Assembly (NCBI GenBank): GCA_001577635.1
Contig: LSBP01000005.1
Location: 62,001 to 126,000, forward strand
Direction of reading: 5' to 3'
DNA length: 64,000 bases
Origin: Halomonadaceae bacterium T82-2
Lineage (GTDB): Bacteria; Pseudomonadota; Gammaproteobacteria; Pseudomonadales; Halomonadaceae
Positions 35,873 through 47,791 of the stretch are shown one piece after another; position 1 is the first letter of the stretch; each line of letters begins with the position of its first letter. Below the pieces are notes generated by a model. The model searched no databases and was not told the DNA's origin. It saw only the letters and a program-made list of their open reading frames with translations. A program made the position numbers and the translations under genes.

Positions 35873-36803
35873 GACGGTGATCCGCACCCGCGGCCTGAGC
35901 AAGCGCTTCGGCGCGACCCTGGCCGTCGACGATCTATCGCTGGAGGTGACGCGCGGCGAGGTCTACGGCTTCCTGGGGCCCAACGGTTCCGGCAAGTCGA
36001 CCACGCTGCGCATGCTCTGCGGCCTGCTGACCCCCAGTGCCGGCGAGATCACGGTCCTCGGCCACGCCCTGCCCGGTGCGGCGGAACGGCTCAAGCGAGA
36101 GCTGGGCTACATGACCCAGCGCTTTGCGCTGTATCGCGACCTGACGGTGCTCGAGAACCTGCGCTTCCTGGCGGCGCTGCACGACCTGCCGACGGCGGGC
36201 CTCGGACGGCGTCTCGATGCCCTGATGGCACGCTACACGCTGGGCGAGCTGCGCCACCGCCTGGCCGGCACCCTGAGCGGCGGCCAGCAGCAGCGCCTGG
36301 CGCTGGCCGCCACGGTCATGCACGCCCCGGCGCTGCTGCTGCTCGACGAGCCCACCAGCGCCGTCGACCCGCAGTCGCGGCGCGACTTCTGGGAGGCGCT
36401 GTTCGAGCTGGCCGACGCCGGCACCACGCTGCTGGTCTCGACCCATTACATGGACGAGGCGGAACGCTGCACGCGGCTGGCGATTCTCGATCACGGCCGC
36501 CTGGTCGCCGACGGCAGCCCCCGGGCGCTGATGGAGGCCCTGCCGGAAAGCCCGCTGCGCGTGGTCACCGACCGGCCGCGCCAGGCCCAGCAACGGCTGC
36601 TGGCACTGCCCGAGGTGATCGCGGTGGCGCAGATCGGCACCGCCCTGCGCGTGCTGGTGGTGCCCGGCACCGCCCCCGAGACCCTGACCCGGGCGCTGAA
36701 GCAGGCCGGCCTGAGCGCGAGCGCCCGGGCCGACACGCCGAGCCTCGAGGACGTGTTCGTCGCCGCCACCCGCCGCGCACCGGCCACTGGGGCGGCGCCG
36801 TGA
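35862..36803 (+). CDS. ABC transporter ATPase (YbhF/ABC-2 exporter type)
   Basis: 313 residues with Walker A GPNGSGKST, Q-loop TQRFALYRDLT, signature LSGGQQQR, Walker B LLLLDEPTSAVD and the H-loop STHYMDEAE. The C-terminal extension after about 225 is the regulatory tail found in ABC-2 ATPases. GTG start at 35862 lies inside the end of the preceding gene and the stop overlaps the permease start, so the three genes are translationally coupled. The substrate is unknown; related systems export drugs or organic cations. Confidence 0.93.
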   Translation: MSAETVIRTRGLSKRFGATLAVDDLSLEVTRGEVYGFLGPNGSGKSTTLRMLCGLLTPSAGEITVLGHALPGAAERLKRELGYMTQRFALYRDLTVLENLRFLAALHDLPTAGLGRRLDALMARYTLGELRHRLAGTLSGGQQQRLALAATVMHAPALLLLDEPTSAVDPQSRRDFWEALFELADAGTTLLVSTHYMDEAERCTRLAILDHGRLVADGSPRALMEALPESPLRVVTDRPRQAQQRLLALPEVIAVAQIGTALRVLVVPGTAPETLTRALKQAGLSASARADTPSLEDVFVAATRRAPATGAAP

Positions 36804-37891
36804 GCCTGCGCCGCCTTCTCGCAGTGATCGTCAAGGAGCTGCGCCAGCTGCGCCGCGACCGGCTGACCTTCGCGATGATCGTGGGGATTCCGGTGATGCA
36901 GCTGATTCTGTTCGGCTACGCCATCAACCTCGATGTGCGCGGGCTGGATGCGGCGGTCGTCGATCAGGCCGGCACGGCCCACTCCCGCGAAATCATCGAC
37001 GCGATCGGCGCCAGCCAGGTGCTCGACCTGCGCTACCGGGTCGCCACGCCCCGGGCCGCCGAGGCGCTGCTGCGCGCGGGGCGCATCAGCGCCGCCCTGG
37101 TGGTGCCCGCCGATCTCGAGGTGCGCCTGGCCCGCGGCGACCGGCCGGCGCTGCAGCTGGTGGTGGACGGGGCCGACCAGGTGGTGCAGGCCGCCGCCCG
37201 CCAGCTGGCCCGTTTCCCGGTGGCCGGCGACGCCGGCTGGACGCGGCGGGTCGATCCCGTGGAAGTGGTCAACTACTACAATCCGGAACGGCGGGCGCCG
37301 ATCAACACCGTGCCGGGGCTGATCGGCGTCATCCTGACCATGACGCTGGTGATGTTCACCGCCATCGCCCTGGTCCGCGAGCGCGAGAACGGCAACCTGG
37401 AACTGCTGATCGCCACGCCCCTGTCACGCTGGGAACTGACCCTGGGCAAGGTCGTGCCCTTCATCGCCATCGGCCTGGTGCAGGTCACCCTGGTGCTGCT
37501 CCTCGGCGATGTGCTGTTCGCGGTGCCGATCCGCGGCTCGACGGCGGCGCTCTACGCGGCGGCGCTGGTATTCATCGTCGCCAACCTGGCGCTGGGCATC
37601 TTCCTGTCGACGCTGGCGCGCAGCCAGTTCCAGGCCATGCAGCTGGCGGTGTTCACCTTCCTGCCGCAGATCCTGCTCTCGGGCTTCATGTTCCCCTTCG
37701 CCGGCATGCCCCGGGCGGCCCGCTGGTTTGCCGAACTGCTGCCGCTGACCCACTTCCTGCGGCTGATTCGCGGCATCATGCTGCGCGGCGCCGGCCTCGC
37801 CGAACTGTGGCCGTCGCTGGCGGCGCTCGGCGTGTTCACCCTGCTGATGCTGGGGCTGACCGTGTCACGGCTGCGCAAGCGGCTGGATTGA
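36800..37891 (+). CDS. ABC-2 type permease
   Basis: 363 residues, GTG start overlapping the ATPase gene by 4 bp. One membrane helix near residues 20-40 (FAMIVGIPVMQLILFGYAI), a large periplasmic loop to about 170, then five helices with the ABC-2 hallmarks RERENGNLELLIATPL and LPQILLSGFMFPFAGMP, and LPLTHFLRLIRGIMLRG near the end. Works as a homodimer with the ATPase. Confidence 0.93.
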   Translation: MSLRRLLAVIVKELRQLRRDRLTFAMIVGIPVMQLILFGYAINLDVRGLDAAVVDQAGTAHSREIIDAIGASQVLDLRYRVATPRAAEALLRAGRISAALVVPADLEVRLARGDRPALQLVVDGADQVVQAAARQLARFPVAGDAGWTRRVDPVEVVNYYNPERRAPINTVPGLIGVILTMTLVMFTAIALVRERENGNLELLIATPLSRWELTLGKVVPFIAIGLVQVTLVLLLGDVLFAVPIRGSTAALYAAALVFIVANLALGIFLSTLARSQFQAMQLAVFTFLPQILLSGFMFPFAGMPRAARWFAELLPLTHFLRLIRGIMLRGAGLAELWPSLAALGVFTLLMLGLTVSRLRKRLD

Positions 37892-37971
37892 ACGGCAGCC
37901 GGCAAGGAGCGAGAGTCAGGCTGCCGGTGGAAGCGACGTCAGTCGCGATATAGCCCGCAGCCCGAGTCTAG

Positions 37972-38109
37972 GGTTCGTACGAAAAGTCGGCGAGCGAAGG
38001 CAAGACAAGGCAAAAATCGGCGAAAAAGCGGAGTTTACGGGGTGTAAATGAGTATTTTGAGCCGATTTTTAACGCCGTATTGCCGAGCGCAGGCAGTTTT
38101 CGTACAAAG
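37972..38109. repeat. MITE-like inverted-repeat element between the exporter and yheU
   Basis: A roughly 138-bp element with terminal inverted repeats TTCGTACGAAAA (37974-37985) and TTTTCGTACAA (38097-38107), and internal complementary runs AAAAATCGGC / GCCGATTTTT. No open frame of its own. It is AT-richer than its surroundings and abuts the yheU stop codon, so it may supply the 3' end or terminator of yheU. Similar short palindromic elements with GTACGAAAA ends are common in marine gammaproteobacteria. Confidence 0.72.
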
Positions 38110-38110
38110 C

Positions 38111-40485
<2,375 letters not shown>

Positions 40486-40502
40486 CTAGCAATCCGGCAA
40501 CG

Positions 40503-40528
40503 AAAAACCCCGTGATCGCTCACGGGGT
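40503..40528 (-). terminator. zipA terminator
   Basis: Minus strand ACCCCGTGA, loop GCGA, TCACGGGGT followed by TTTT: a perfect 9-bp stem 22 bp after the zipA stop and upstream of ligA, so ligA needs read-through or its own promoter. Confidence 0.85.
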
Positions 40529-40550
40529 CGGGTTGCGGTGGCGCACGGCG

Positions 40551-41804
40551 TCAGGTGGCCTGGGAACGGTGCAACCGGTGGCGACGCTCGAACTCCTGCA
40601 CCTGCTGGCGGGCGAACTCCACGGTCTGCGCGGTCATCACGCTGTGGTTCTCGTCCTTGAGCTCACCGCCGAGGTTGCGCACCACCACCATCGCCGTCTC
40701 GACCATCGCCTCGAAGGCGGCGGCGGAGTCCCGGGCCCCGGGCAGCGGCATCAGGAAGGTGATGCCGGGCGTGGCGTAGTCGTCCATCGTCTCGAGCGCG
40801 AAGGTGCCGGGCTTGACCACGTCGACCATGGCGAACTGCAGCGCGCTGTCGGCATCTTCCGTCTCGTTGCGCAGGAAGATGCCCATGTCGCTGTAACGCA
40901 GCCCGCAGGCCAGCATCAGCCGCAGCAGGTCGGTACCCGCGAAGCCCTCGTCGTCGCGGGCCATCACGCTGATGACGATGACATCCTCGGCACGGCCCAG
41001 GGCCTCCCGGGCCCGCTGGGCGCTCACCGGATGACGGCGCGCCTTCTCGACCACCGGGTGCGGCGTGACCACGTCATCGCGCAACGGGGCATCCTCGGCG
41101 GCTTCGCTGGCGGCCACCGGCGTCTCGGGCTCGGACGGCGCGACCTCGGGCTCGGGGGCCGATTCGCTTTCTGGCATCGCCTCGGGCATCTCGAAGGCCG
41201 GCTCCGCAGCCGCGGCGGACTCATGAACCTCCTCGTCCCGCTCGCGGCGCTGGAACACACGCTTCATGGAGCGTGTCAGGCCGCCGGCCACGTCGCGGCC
41301 GGCCCGGGGCGAGGCCTCCCCGTCTGCCGGCTCGCCAGCCCGCTTCGGCGCGTCCTCGCGATGCGGGGCGTCATCCCGTTCGGCATGCAGCGGCATGGTC
41401 ACCGAAGGCGCGTCGCCCGCCTCCACGTCGGCCGCCTCGTCGCGCCGGGCACGCGGCGCCTGTTCCGGTCGTTCGGCGCCGGGCTTGCGAGCGTCGGCGG
41501 TCTCGCGCTTCATGCGCGCGAACACCCGCGACGGCCCGGGGTGCTCCTGACGTTCGAGATCGGGCTTGGGCTCGACGGTCGTCTTCGATGCCGGACTGAC
41601 GACCCGCGCCCCTCCATTGGGCAGCTCCCAGTTGACTTCGGCCCGGCGTGCAGCCTCTTCGGGATCCACGCTCTCCCGTTCGTCGTCCTCGACTTCGTCG
41701 AGCCGGGGCACCTTGCGCTGGCGCTGTAGGCGGCGCACGCCATCGACGACGATGATCGCCACCAGAACCAGCCCCAGGATGATCAACCACTCTCTTAGTT
41801 CCAT
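40551..41804 (-). CDS. zipA: Cell division protein ZipA
   Basis: 417 residues. The N-terminus is a membrane anchor facing the cytoplasm (MELREWLIILGLVLVAIIVVDGVRR), a trait of ZipA. The middle (about 40-280) is a long, charged, Pro/Ala/Glu-rich linker. The C-terminal domain from about 285 (VISVMARDDEGFAGTDLLRLM, YSDMGIFLRNE, ATPGITFLMPLPG) binds the FtsZ tail. It tethers the FtsZ ring to the membrane. Length is longer than E. coli ZipA mainly because of the linker. A -10-like TATGCT lies about 45 bp upstream. Confidence 0.93.
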   Translation of the reverse strand: MELREWLIILGLVLVAIIVVDGVRRLQRQRKVPRLDEVEDDERESVDPEEAARRAEVNWELPNGGARVVSPASKTTVEPKPDLERQEHPGPSRVFARMKRETADARKPGAERPEQAPRARRDEAADVEAGDAPSVTMPLHAERDDAPHREDAPKRAGEPADGEASPRAGRDVAGGLTRSMKRVFQRRERDEEVHESAAAAEPAFEMPEAMPESESAPEPEVAPSEPETPVAASEAAEDAPLRDDVVTPHPVVEKARRHPVSAQRAREALGRAEDVIVISVMARDDEGFAGTDLLRLMLACGLRYSDMGIFLRNETEDADSALQFAMVDVVKPGTFALETMDDYATPGITFLMPLPGARDSAAAFEAMVETAMVVVRNLGGELKDENHSVMTAQTVEFARQQVQEFERRHRLHRSQAT

Positions 41805-41992
41805 GGGTCGTCTTGCCTGTTTGATAAGGCGCAATGCCTAGGTATTCACCTCGTCACTAGCATAGCGCGATTGACAAAAAAAAGGCCACTTGCGCGGGAA
41901 AGTCAAGCCTTTCCCCGGAGCCCTCTCAATCGCCCTTCTTTTCCCTGCCGGCGAAACACGATTGTCGAACGCCGGGCGCCGGATCATCGGAT

Positions 41993-44900
41993 TCACGCCT
42001 CGGCCAACTCGGCGGCTTCCTCGACACCGACGGCCACCAGGCGCGACACCCCCGGCTCCTGCATGGTGACCCCCATCAGCCGATCGGCGGCCTCCATGGC
42101 GATCTTGTTGTGCGTTATATAGATGAACTGCACGCTCTCGGCCATGTCCCTGACCAGTTTGGCATAGCGGCCGACATTGGCATCATCCAGTGGCGCATCG
42201 ACCTCGTCGAGCATGCAGAACGGCGCCGGGTTCAGCTGGAAGATCGCGAACACCAGCGACAGAGCCGTCAGCGCCTTTTCCCCACCGGAAAGCAGATGAA
42301 TGGTGCTGTTTTTCTTGCCCGGCGGACGCGCCATGATCGCCACGCCCGTCTCCAGCAAATCCTCGCCGGTCAGCGTCAGCCACGCCGTTCCGCCGCCGAA
42401 AACCCGTGGAAAAAGCTCGCCGAAACCGGCGTTGACCCGCTCGAAAGTTTCCTTGAAACGGGTGCGGGTTTCCTGGTCGATCTTGCGGATCGCCCGCTCC
42501 AGGGTGTCCAGTGCCTCGCTGAGCTCGGCATGCTGCGCCTCGAGATAGTCGCGTCGTTCGGCCTGCTGGTCGTACTCCTCGATGGCGGCGAGGTTGATGG
42601 CACCCAGCCGGCGAATCCGCTCGCCCACCGTCTCGAGCCGGCCCTGCCAGGCCGATTCGGTGGCGTCGGGATCGAGCTCGGCCTCGAGATCGGCCGCCCG
42701 ATGCCCCAGTTCGCCGAGCGCCTCGTCCTGGGCGTCGGCCTTGAGCTTGAGCGCCTGCACCTGCATGCGCCCCTCTTCCAGCCGCTGGCGGATGCCCTCC
42801 AGGTTGCGCTCGTGCTGCTGGCGCGCCAGCTCGGTCTCGCGCAGCGTCTCGCCGAGCCGCGCCGCCTCGTCGCGACAGGCGTTGAGCGCGCGCTCCTCGC
42901 GGGTGCGGCGGTCGAGGAGTTCCTCGAGCTGCTCACGATCCTCGTCCTGCGGCTCGCGCAGCGTCTCGCGGCTGGCCTCCAGCTCGGCGCACTTGTCCTC
43001 GAGCCGGGTGCGGGTCTCGTCGCCCCGCCCGCGCTGCTCGAGCAGCCCGGCGCGTTCGGTACGCAGCCGCTGATCCTCGAGCGCCAGTTGCTGTGAGCGC
43101 TCCTGCAGGGGCCGCAGCCGGGCGCGGCGCCCGGCCAGCGCCTCCTGGGCCTCGCGGCGACGCCGGTCGAGCGCCTCGCGCCGCTCGCTGCCGGCCTCGA
43201 GGGTTTCCATGGCCGCCTGCCAGCGCTCCCGGGCGCTCTCCAGCTCGAGCGCCTGCGTCTCGCGCTGCTCCTGAAGACCCGCGATCTCCTCGGCGAGTTC
43301 CCCATGCCGCCCCTCGATGTGGGACAGCTTGGCTCCCAGATTCGCCTCGGCCAGCGCCGCCTGCTGACGCTGCTCGGTCAGGTCGCGCTCGCCGACGCGC
43401 ACCTGTTCCAGGGCCCGCTCGAGCTCGGCATCCCGGGCCTGCAGCGCCTCGACCCGCTGCGCGCAGGTCTCGAGCCGTGCGGCGGCCGCCTCGAGCTCTT
43501 CGCCCGCCGCCTCGCGCCGCTGCCGCTGGGCGATCACCCCGGTCTCGCCGTCCTCGAGGCCGAGACGCCGCGCCCAGCCATCGCCCAGCCACAGGCCGTC
43601 GGCGGTGATCACGCTCTCGTCGGGCGCCAGCGCGGGCAGGCGGGCCCAGGCGGTCTCGAGGTCGTCGGCACAGTACACCCGCGCCAGCAGCGCACCGGCC
43701 GCTCCGGCACCTCCGGTCTTCTCGGCCAGGGTGCCCGGCGGCGCGCTCCCGGCGTCGGCGGCCACCAGGCTGAGTTCGCCACTCTCCAGCCCCCGGGCCA
43801 GCGCCTGACGGGGCAGCTCGGGCAGCAGCCGGGCATGCAGCCAGGCCCCCAGCACCCAGGCGACCAGCCGTTCCCAGCCCGGCGCCACCTGCAGGCGTTC
43901 GGCCAGGCGCGGTGCCTGATCGAGCCCCGCATCGGCCAGCCAGTCGTTCAGCGCGGCGTCCTGATCGTCGAGGCCGGCGGCGAGCAGGGCGTCCAGCGAG
44001 GCGATCTCGCCCTGCAGGCGACTGCGGCTCTCGCGCTGGGTCTCGCGCTCGGTCTCGGCCGCGCGCAGTGCCTCACGGCCCTCGTCACGCTCGGCCTGCA
44101 GGGCATCGCGTCGGGTTTCCAGCGTCTCGAGCTCGAGGTCGATGTCGGCGAGTTGCTCGGCGAGTTCCTCGCGGCGTTCGCGCAGTGCGGCGTCGTCGGG
44201 CAGCTCGGCCAGCTGCTGGCGCCGCCGCTCGATCTCCCGGCCCCGGGCCTCGAGCGACTGCTCGTGATGGCGCACGCTGTCCTGGGCGCGTTCGGCCTCG
44301 TGGGTGGCCTGGCTGTCGCGCTCCTGGAAGTCCTGCCATTCCGCCTGGGCGGCCTCGTGGGCGGCCTCGGCTTCCTCCAGGGCGGCCTCCAGCTCGGCCA
44401 GCGACTCGGCCACGCTCTCCTGCTCGGGCCCCAGGGTCTCCAGCCGCGCGTCGAGCTGGGTCAGCCGCTCGCCGTCGGACTCGCCGAGGCGGTCCAGCTC
44501 GGCCAGCTCGCGACGCGCCGATTCGATCTCGCGGGCCAGCTGCTGCTCCTGATGGCGGGCGTGCTCGAGGCGCTGCTCGAGCCGCGCGATGGCCGCCCCG
44601 GTCTCGTAGAAACGCGCCTGATGGCCCTCGAGCTGCTCGGCCAGGCGGTCGTGCTCGAGGCGCGCCTCCTCCAGACGGGTCTCGCACTCGCGCTGGCCGA
44701 GGATCTCGCGCTCGACCTGGGTCTCGAGCTCACGGACACGGGTTTCCTGCTCGGTCTGCTGGGCGCGCAGGGCGCGGCCGCGCAGCAGTGCCAGTTCGCC
44801 CTTGAGGCGATGCTCCTCCTGCTTGAGGGTCTGGTAACGGCGCGCCGCCTCGGCCTGACGCTTGAGTCGCTCGAGCTGCTTGTCGAGCTCCTCGCGGATA

Positions 44901-45487
44901 TCGTCGAGGCGCTCGAGGTTCTCCTGGGTGCGGCGCATGCGGTTCTCGGTCTCGCGGCGGCGCTCCTTGTACTTGGAGATGCCCGCGGCCTCCTCGAGCG
45001 TCGAGCGAAGTTCCTCGGGACGTGCCTCGATCAGCCGCGAGATCATGCCCTGGCCGATGATCGCGTAGGAACGCGGCCCCAGGCCGGTGCCCAGGAACAG
45101 GTCGGCGATATCGCGACGACGGCATTTCTGGCCGTTGAAGAAGTAGGTGGACTGGCTGTCGCGATTGACCTGGCGCTTGACGGCAATCTCGGCGTACTGG
45201 GCGTAGGGCCCGCCCATGCTGCCGTCGCGGTTGTCGAAGAGCAGCTCGATGGAGGCCTGACCGACGGGCTTGCGCCCGGTGGAGCCGTTGAAGATGACGT
45301 CGGTCATCGACTCGCCGCGCAGGGTCTTGGCCGAGGATTCGCCCATCACCCAGCGCACCGCATCGATGACGTTGGACTTGCCGCAGCCGTTGGGGCCGAC
45401 GATCGCCGTCATGTTGCCGTCGAAAGGCACGGTCACGGGGTCGACGAACGACTTGAAGCCGGCCAGCTTGATCGATTTGAGACGCAT
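41993..45487 (-). CDS. smc: Chromosome partition protein SMC
   Basis: 1164 residues: N-terminal ATPase half with Walker A GPNGCGKSN at 31-39, a long coiled coil, a hinge near 520-640, the returning coiled coil, then the signature LLSGGEKALTALS and Walker B FCMLDEVDAPLDD in the C-terminal half. A true SMC rather than MukB, and long reverse-strand frames here are only shadows of its repetitive Glu/Leu/Arg codons. It compacts and segregates the chromosome with ScpA/ScpB, which are not in this window. First gene of smc-zipA-ligA-yheU. Confidence 0.97.
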   Translation of the reverse strand: MRLKSIKLAGFKSFVDPVTVPFDGNMTAIVGPNGCGKSNVIDAVRWVMGESSAKTLRGESMTDVIFNGSTGRKPVGQASIELLFDNRDGSMGGPYAQYAEIAVKRQVNRDSQSTYFFNGQKCRRRDIADLFLGTGLGPRSYAIIGQGMISRLIEARPEELRSTLEEAAGISKYKERRRETENRMRRTQENLERLDDIREELDKQLERLKRQAEAARRYQTLKQEEHRLKGELALLRGRALRAQQTEQETRVRELETQVEREILGQRECETRLEEARLEHDRLAEQLEGHQARFYETGAAIARLEQRLEHARHQEQQLAREIESARRELAELDRLGESDGERLTQLDARLETLGPEQESVAESLAELEAALEEAEAAHEAAQAEWQDFQERDSQATHEAERAQDSVRHHEQSLEARGREIERRRQQLAELPDDAALRERREELAEQLADIDLELETLETRRDALQAERDEGREALRAAETERETQRESRSRLQGEIASLDALLAAGLDDQDAALNDWLADAGLDQAPRLAERLQVAPGWERLVAWVLGAWLHARLLPELPRQALARGLESGELSLVAADAGSAPPGTLAEKTGGAGAAGALLARVYCADDLETAWARLPALAPDESVITADGLWLGDGWARRLGLEDGETGVIAQRQRREAAGEELEAAAARLETCAQRVEALQARDAELERALEQVRVGERDLTEQRQQAALAEANLGAKLSHIEGRHGELAEEIAGLQEQRETQALELESARERWQAAMETLEAGSERREALDRRRREAQEALAGRRARLRPLQERSQQLALEDQRLRTERAGLLEQRGRGDETRTRLEDKCAELEASRETLREPQDEDREQLEELLDRRTREERALNACRDEAARLGETLRETELARQQHERNLEGIRQRLEEGRMQVQALKLKADAQDEALGELGHRAADLEAELDPDATESAWQGRLETVGERIRRLGAINLAAIEEYDQQAERRDYLEAQHAELSEALDTLERAIRKIDQETRTRFKETFERVNAGFGELFPRVFGGGTAWLTLTGEDLLETGVAIMARPPGKKNSTIHLLSGGEKALTALSLVFAIFQLNPAPFCMLDEVDAPLDDANVGRYAKLVRDMAESVQFIYITHNKIAMEAADRLMGVTMQEPGVSRLVAVGVEEAAELAEA

Positions 45488-45579
45488 GCGCTGCGGGAGG
45501 CCCTCGTTGCCAACGATCGAAGTGGCCAGAGTCTACCCAACCCGCCGGCACGGCCCAAGCGCTGATCGTTCGCGAGCGC

Positions 45580-46800
45580 TCACTCGACGACGCGGTCGAT
45601 GCGCAGGGCCTGCTCGGGGGTATCGTCCGCCAGTGTCACCGGCCCCAGCCGGCCGACCAGGTCGCCGGGACGGGGGGCGGCCTGGCCCTGCTTCGAGACC
45701 CTGACCACCAGGCGCACCCGCTCGACAGCGGAGAGGCGTGCGCGGGGCGTCATGGCGTCCGCATCGTCGAGGGTGACGGTGTGCGGCAGATCCGCCACCC
45801 GCAGCCGCTCGACGGCCAGCGGCGGCAGCTTGCCGTCGATGTCGCGCGCGACCACGAACACGCTGTCGTCGGGCCCGACCCGCTCGCGCAGACTGTCAGC
45901 CAGGCTGACGCGCACCCGCAGGCTCGCGGCGCTGCCCTCGCGGGCCTTGCCCGGCTCGCCCTGGCGCTGCCGGGCGATGGCGATGCCGCGCTTGAGCGCC
46001 GCCACCGCGGCGTCATCGTCGTAGCCGGCGATGGCCCGGCGCCAGTAGTCGATGGCCCGGTCGTAGTGCTGGCCATCGAAGGCCGCCACGCCCAGCAGAC
46101 CCAGCACGATCGGCTGGCGCGGGTCCCGGGACAGCGTCTCGTCGATCAGCGACTGGACCTCGTCGGTCAGGGTGCGCCCGGCGGCGAAGAACTCGAGCTG
46201 GGCCAGCCGGGCGAGCAGCGCGGGACGCCGTCCCGTCAGCGCGATGGCCCGGCGCAGGCTGTCGATCGCCTTGTCGAGCCGCCCGGCATCGCGGTACAGC
46301 GGCGCCAGCGTCAGCCACACCTTGGGGTTGTCGGGCTGGCGCTCGGCCTGGGCTTCCAGCCGGGCGACGAGCTCGGCGGGCGTGGCGCCGGGTGTATTGC
46401 GCACCGACTGGATGGCCGTGTACAGCGCCAGGTCGCCCACGGCCCCCTGCTGGCGGTACAGGCCCAGGCTGCCGGCCACCAGCGCCACGGCCAGGACGGG
46501 CACCAGCCAGCGGCCGCTGAGCGGCGAACGCCAGCGCGGCGGCGCGCGCTCGCCGGTATCGTCCAGCAGGCCGCGCTCGAGCGCCAGGCGTTCCTCGGCG
46601 TAGCGCTCGGCATCCAGCGCGTCGCGCTGTCGGGCCGCATCGAGCCGCGCCAGGCGCCGGCGATAGGCTGCCACGTTCTCGGCCGTATGGACGGGCTCGT
46701 CGACAGGCGCCCGCTCGAGGCGGGCACGCCACAGCGGCCGGCACACCAGCCACACCGCCGGCATCAGCATCAGGCTCAGCAGCAGCCACAGCACGATCAT
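45580..46800 (-). CDS. ccmI: Cytochrome c maturation protein CcmI
   Basis: 406 residues. Two membrane helices (start MIVLWLLLSLMLMPAVWLVC and again near 100-120) enclose a cytoplasmic CXXCH-free linker, followed by periplasmic TPR repeats (about 155-290: PKVWLTLAPLYRDAGRLDKAIDSL and similar) and a C-terminal beta domain. It holds apocytochrome c for haem ligation by CcmFH. The ATG overlaps the ccmH stop by 4 bp. It is the last gene of the ccm run. Confidence 0.92.
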   Translation of the reverse strand: MIVLWLLLSLMLMPAVWLVCRPLWRARLERAPVDEPVHTAENVAAYRRRLARLDAARQRDALDAERYAEERLALERGLLDDTGERAPPRWRSPLSGRWLVPVLAVALVAGSLGLYRQQGAVGDLALYTAIQSVRNTPGATPAELVARLEAQAERQPDNPKVWLTLAPLYRDAGRLDKAIDSLRRAIALTGRRPALLARLAQLEFFAAGRTLTDEVQSLIDETLSRDPRQPIVLGLLGVAAFDGQHYDRAIDYWRRAIAGYDDDAAVAALKRGIAIARQRQGEPGKAREGSAASLRVRVSLADSLRERVGPDDSVFVVARDIDGKLPPLAVERLRVADLPHTVTLDDADAMTPRARLSAVERVRLVVRVSKQGQAAPRPGDLVGRLGPVTLADDTPEQALRIDRVVE

Positions 46801-47273
46801 GGGCGTTCCTCGCGGTCGAGCAGCGAATTCAGCCGCCGGCGCTCCGCGGCATCGAGCGTCCGGGGCGTCGTCCGGCGCCTCACCCGCCAGGCCAGGATCG
46901 CGCCGCCCAGCCCCAGCAGCACGAAGGGCCCGCCCCACAGCAGCCAGGTGCGCGGCGACAGACGCGGGCGGTAGAGCACGTATTCGCCGAAGCGCTGCAC
47001 CAGGAAGTCCTGGATCTCGCGGTCGCTGCGCCCGGCCTCGAGCATCGCGGCGACGCGTTCACGCATGTCCGCGGCGATCGGCGAGGCGGAGGCGGCGATG
47101 GTCTCGTTCTGGCACTTGGGGCAGCGCAGCTGGTGGGTCAGCGTCGTGTAGCGCCGGGCGAGCTGCGGATCGTCGAAGTCGCGCACCTCGATGGTCGCCG
47201 AGGCCGCCGAGGCCACGCCCAGCAGCACCACCAGCCCGACCAGCCACATCGCCCGGATCAGTCGTTGCGCCAT
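46797..47273 (-). CDS. ccmH: Cytochrome c maturation protein CcmH
   Basis: 158 residues: signal/anchor, then LRCPKCQN with Cys51 and Cys54, the redox-active pair that reduces the apocytochrome CXXCH, and a C-terminal membrane helix (TWLLWGGPFVLLGLGGAILAW). The short form lacks the TPR part, which is separate as CcmI here. It overlaps ccmG by 16 bp upstream and ccmI by 4 bp downstream. Confidence 0.95.
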   Translation of the reverse strand: MAQRLIRAMWLVGLVVLLGVASAASATIEVRDFDDPQLARRYTTLTHQLRCPKCQNETIAASASPIAADMRERVAAMLEAGRSDREIQDFLVQRFGEYVLYRPRLSPRTWLLWGGPFVLLGLGGAILAWRVRRRTTPRTLDAAERRRLNSLLDREERP

Positions 47274-47791
47274 CGTTGCACCCGGGGCAGGATTTCCTGC
47301 TCGACGTCCTCGGGCCGGATATAGCCCGTGTGGTGGTAGCGAATGATGCCCTCGCGATCGACCAGGAAGCTCTCCGGCGCCCCGTAGACACCGAGATCGA
47401 AGCCCAGCGAGCCCGCCGGGTCGAACAGGTTGACGGCAAAGGGATCGCCGAAGGTGGTCAAGAAGTCCGTGGCAGCCTCCCGGGTGTCCTTGTAGTCGAC
47501 CCCCACCAGGCGCACGCCCCGCTCGGCGAGCGTCAGCAGCTGCGGCATCTCCTCGCGGCAGGTCGGGCACCAGGCCCCCCAGACATTGACCAGCGTGACC
47601 TCGCCGGCGAGCAGCGAGGCATCGTGGCGAACGTCCGGGTCGGCGACGGTGGCCAGCGAGAAGCCCGGAAATTCACGGCCGATCAGTGCCGACTCGCGGT
47701 CGTCGGGATGGTGCCCCAGCCCGCGATAGAGAAAGACCGCCAGCCCCGCGAACAGCGCCAGCGGGATCAGCCGAACCAGGCGTCGTTTCAT
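47258..47791 (-). CDS. ccmG: Thiol:disulfide interchange protein CcmG (DsbE)
   Basis: 177 residues, an N-terminal anchor, then a thioredoxin fold with active site WCPTC (Cys75, Cys78), the preceding VNVWGAW and the family-specific GVDYKDTREAA and YGAPESFLVDREGIIRYHH. It passes electrons from CcdA/DsbD to CcmH and apocytochrome. The start ATG overlaps the ccmF stop. Confidence 0.95.
   Translation of the reverse strand: MKRRLVRLIPLALFAGLAVFLYRGLGHHPDDRESALIGREFPGFSLATVADPDVRHDASLLAGEVTLVNVWGAWCPTCREEMPQLLTLAERGVRLVGVDYKDTREAATDFLTTFGDPFAVNLFDPAGSLGFDLGVYGAPESFLVDREGIIRYHHTGYIRPEDVEQEILPRVQRWRND

Noticed and set aside
41870..41990. Sequence between smc and zipA as a terminator with an A8 run
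   Set aside because: The A run is present but I find no stable stem next to it on the relevant strand.
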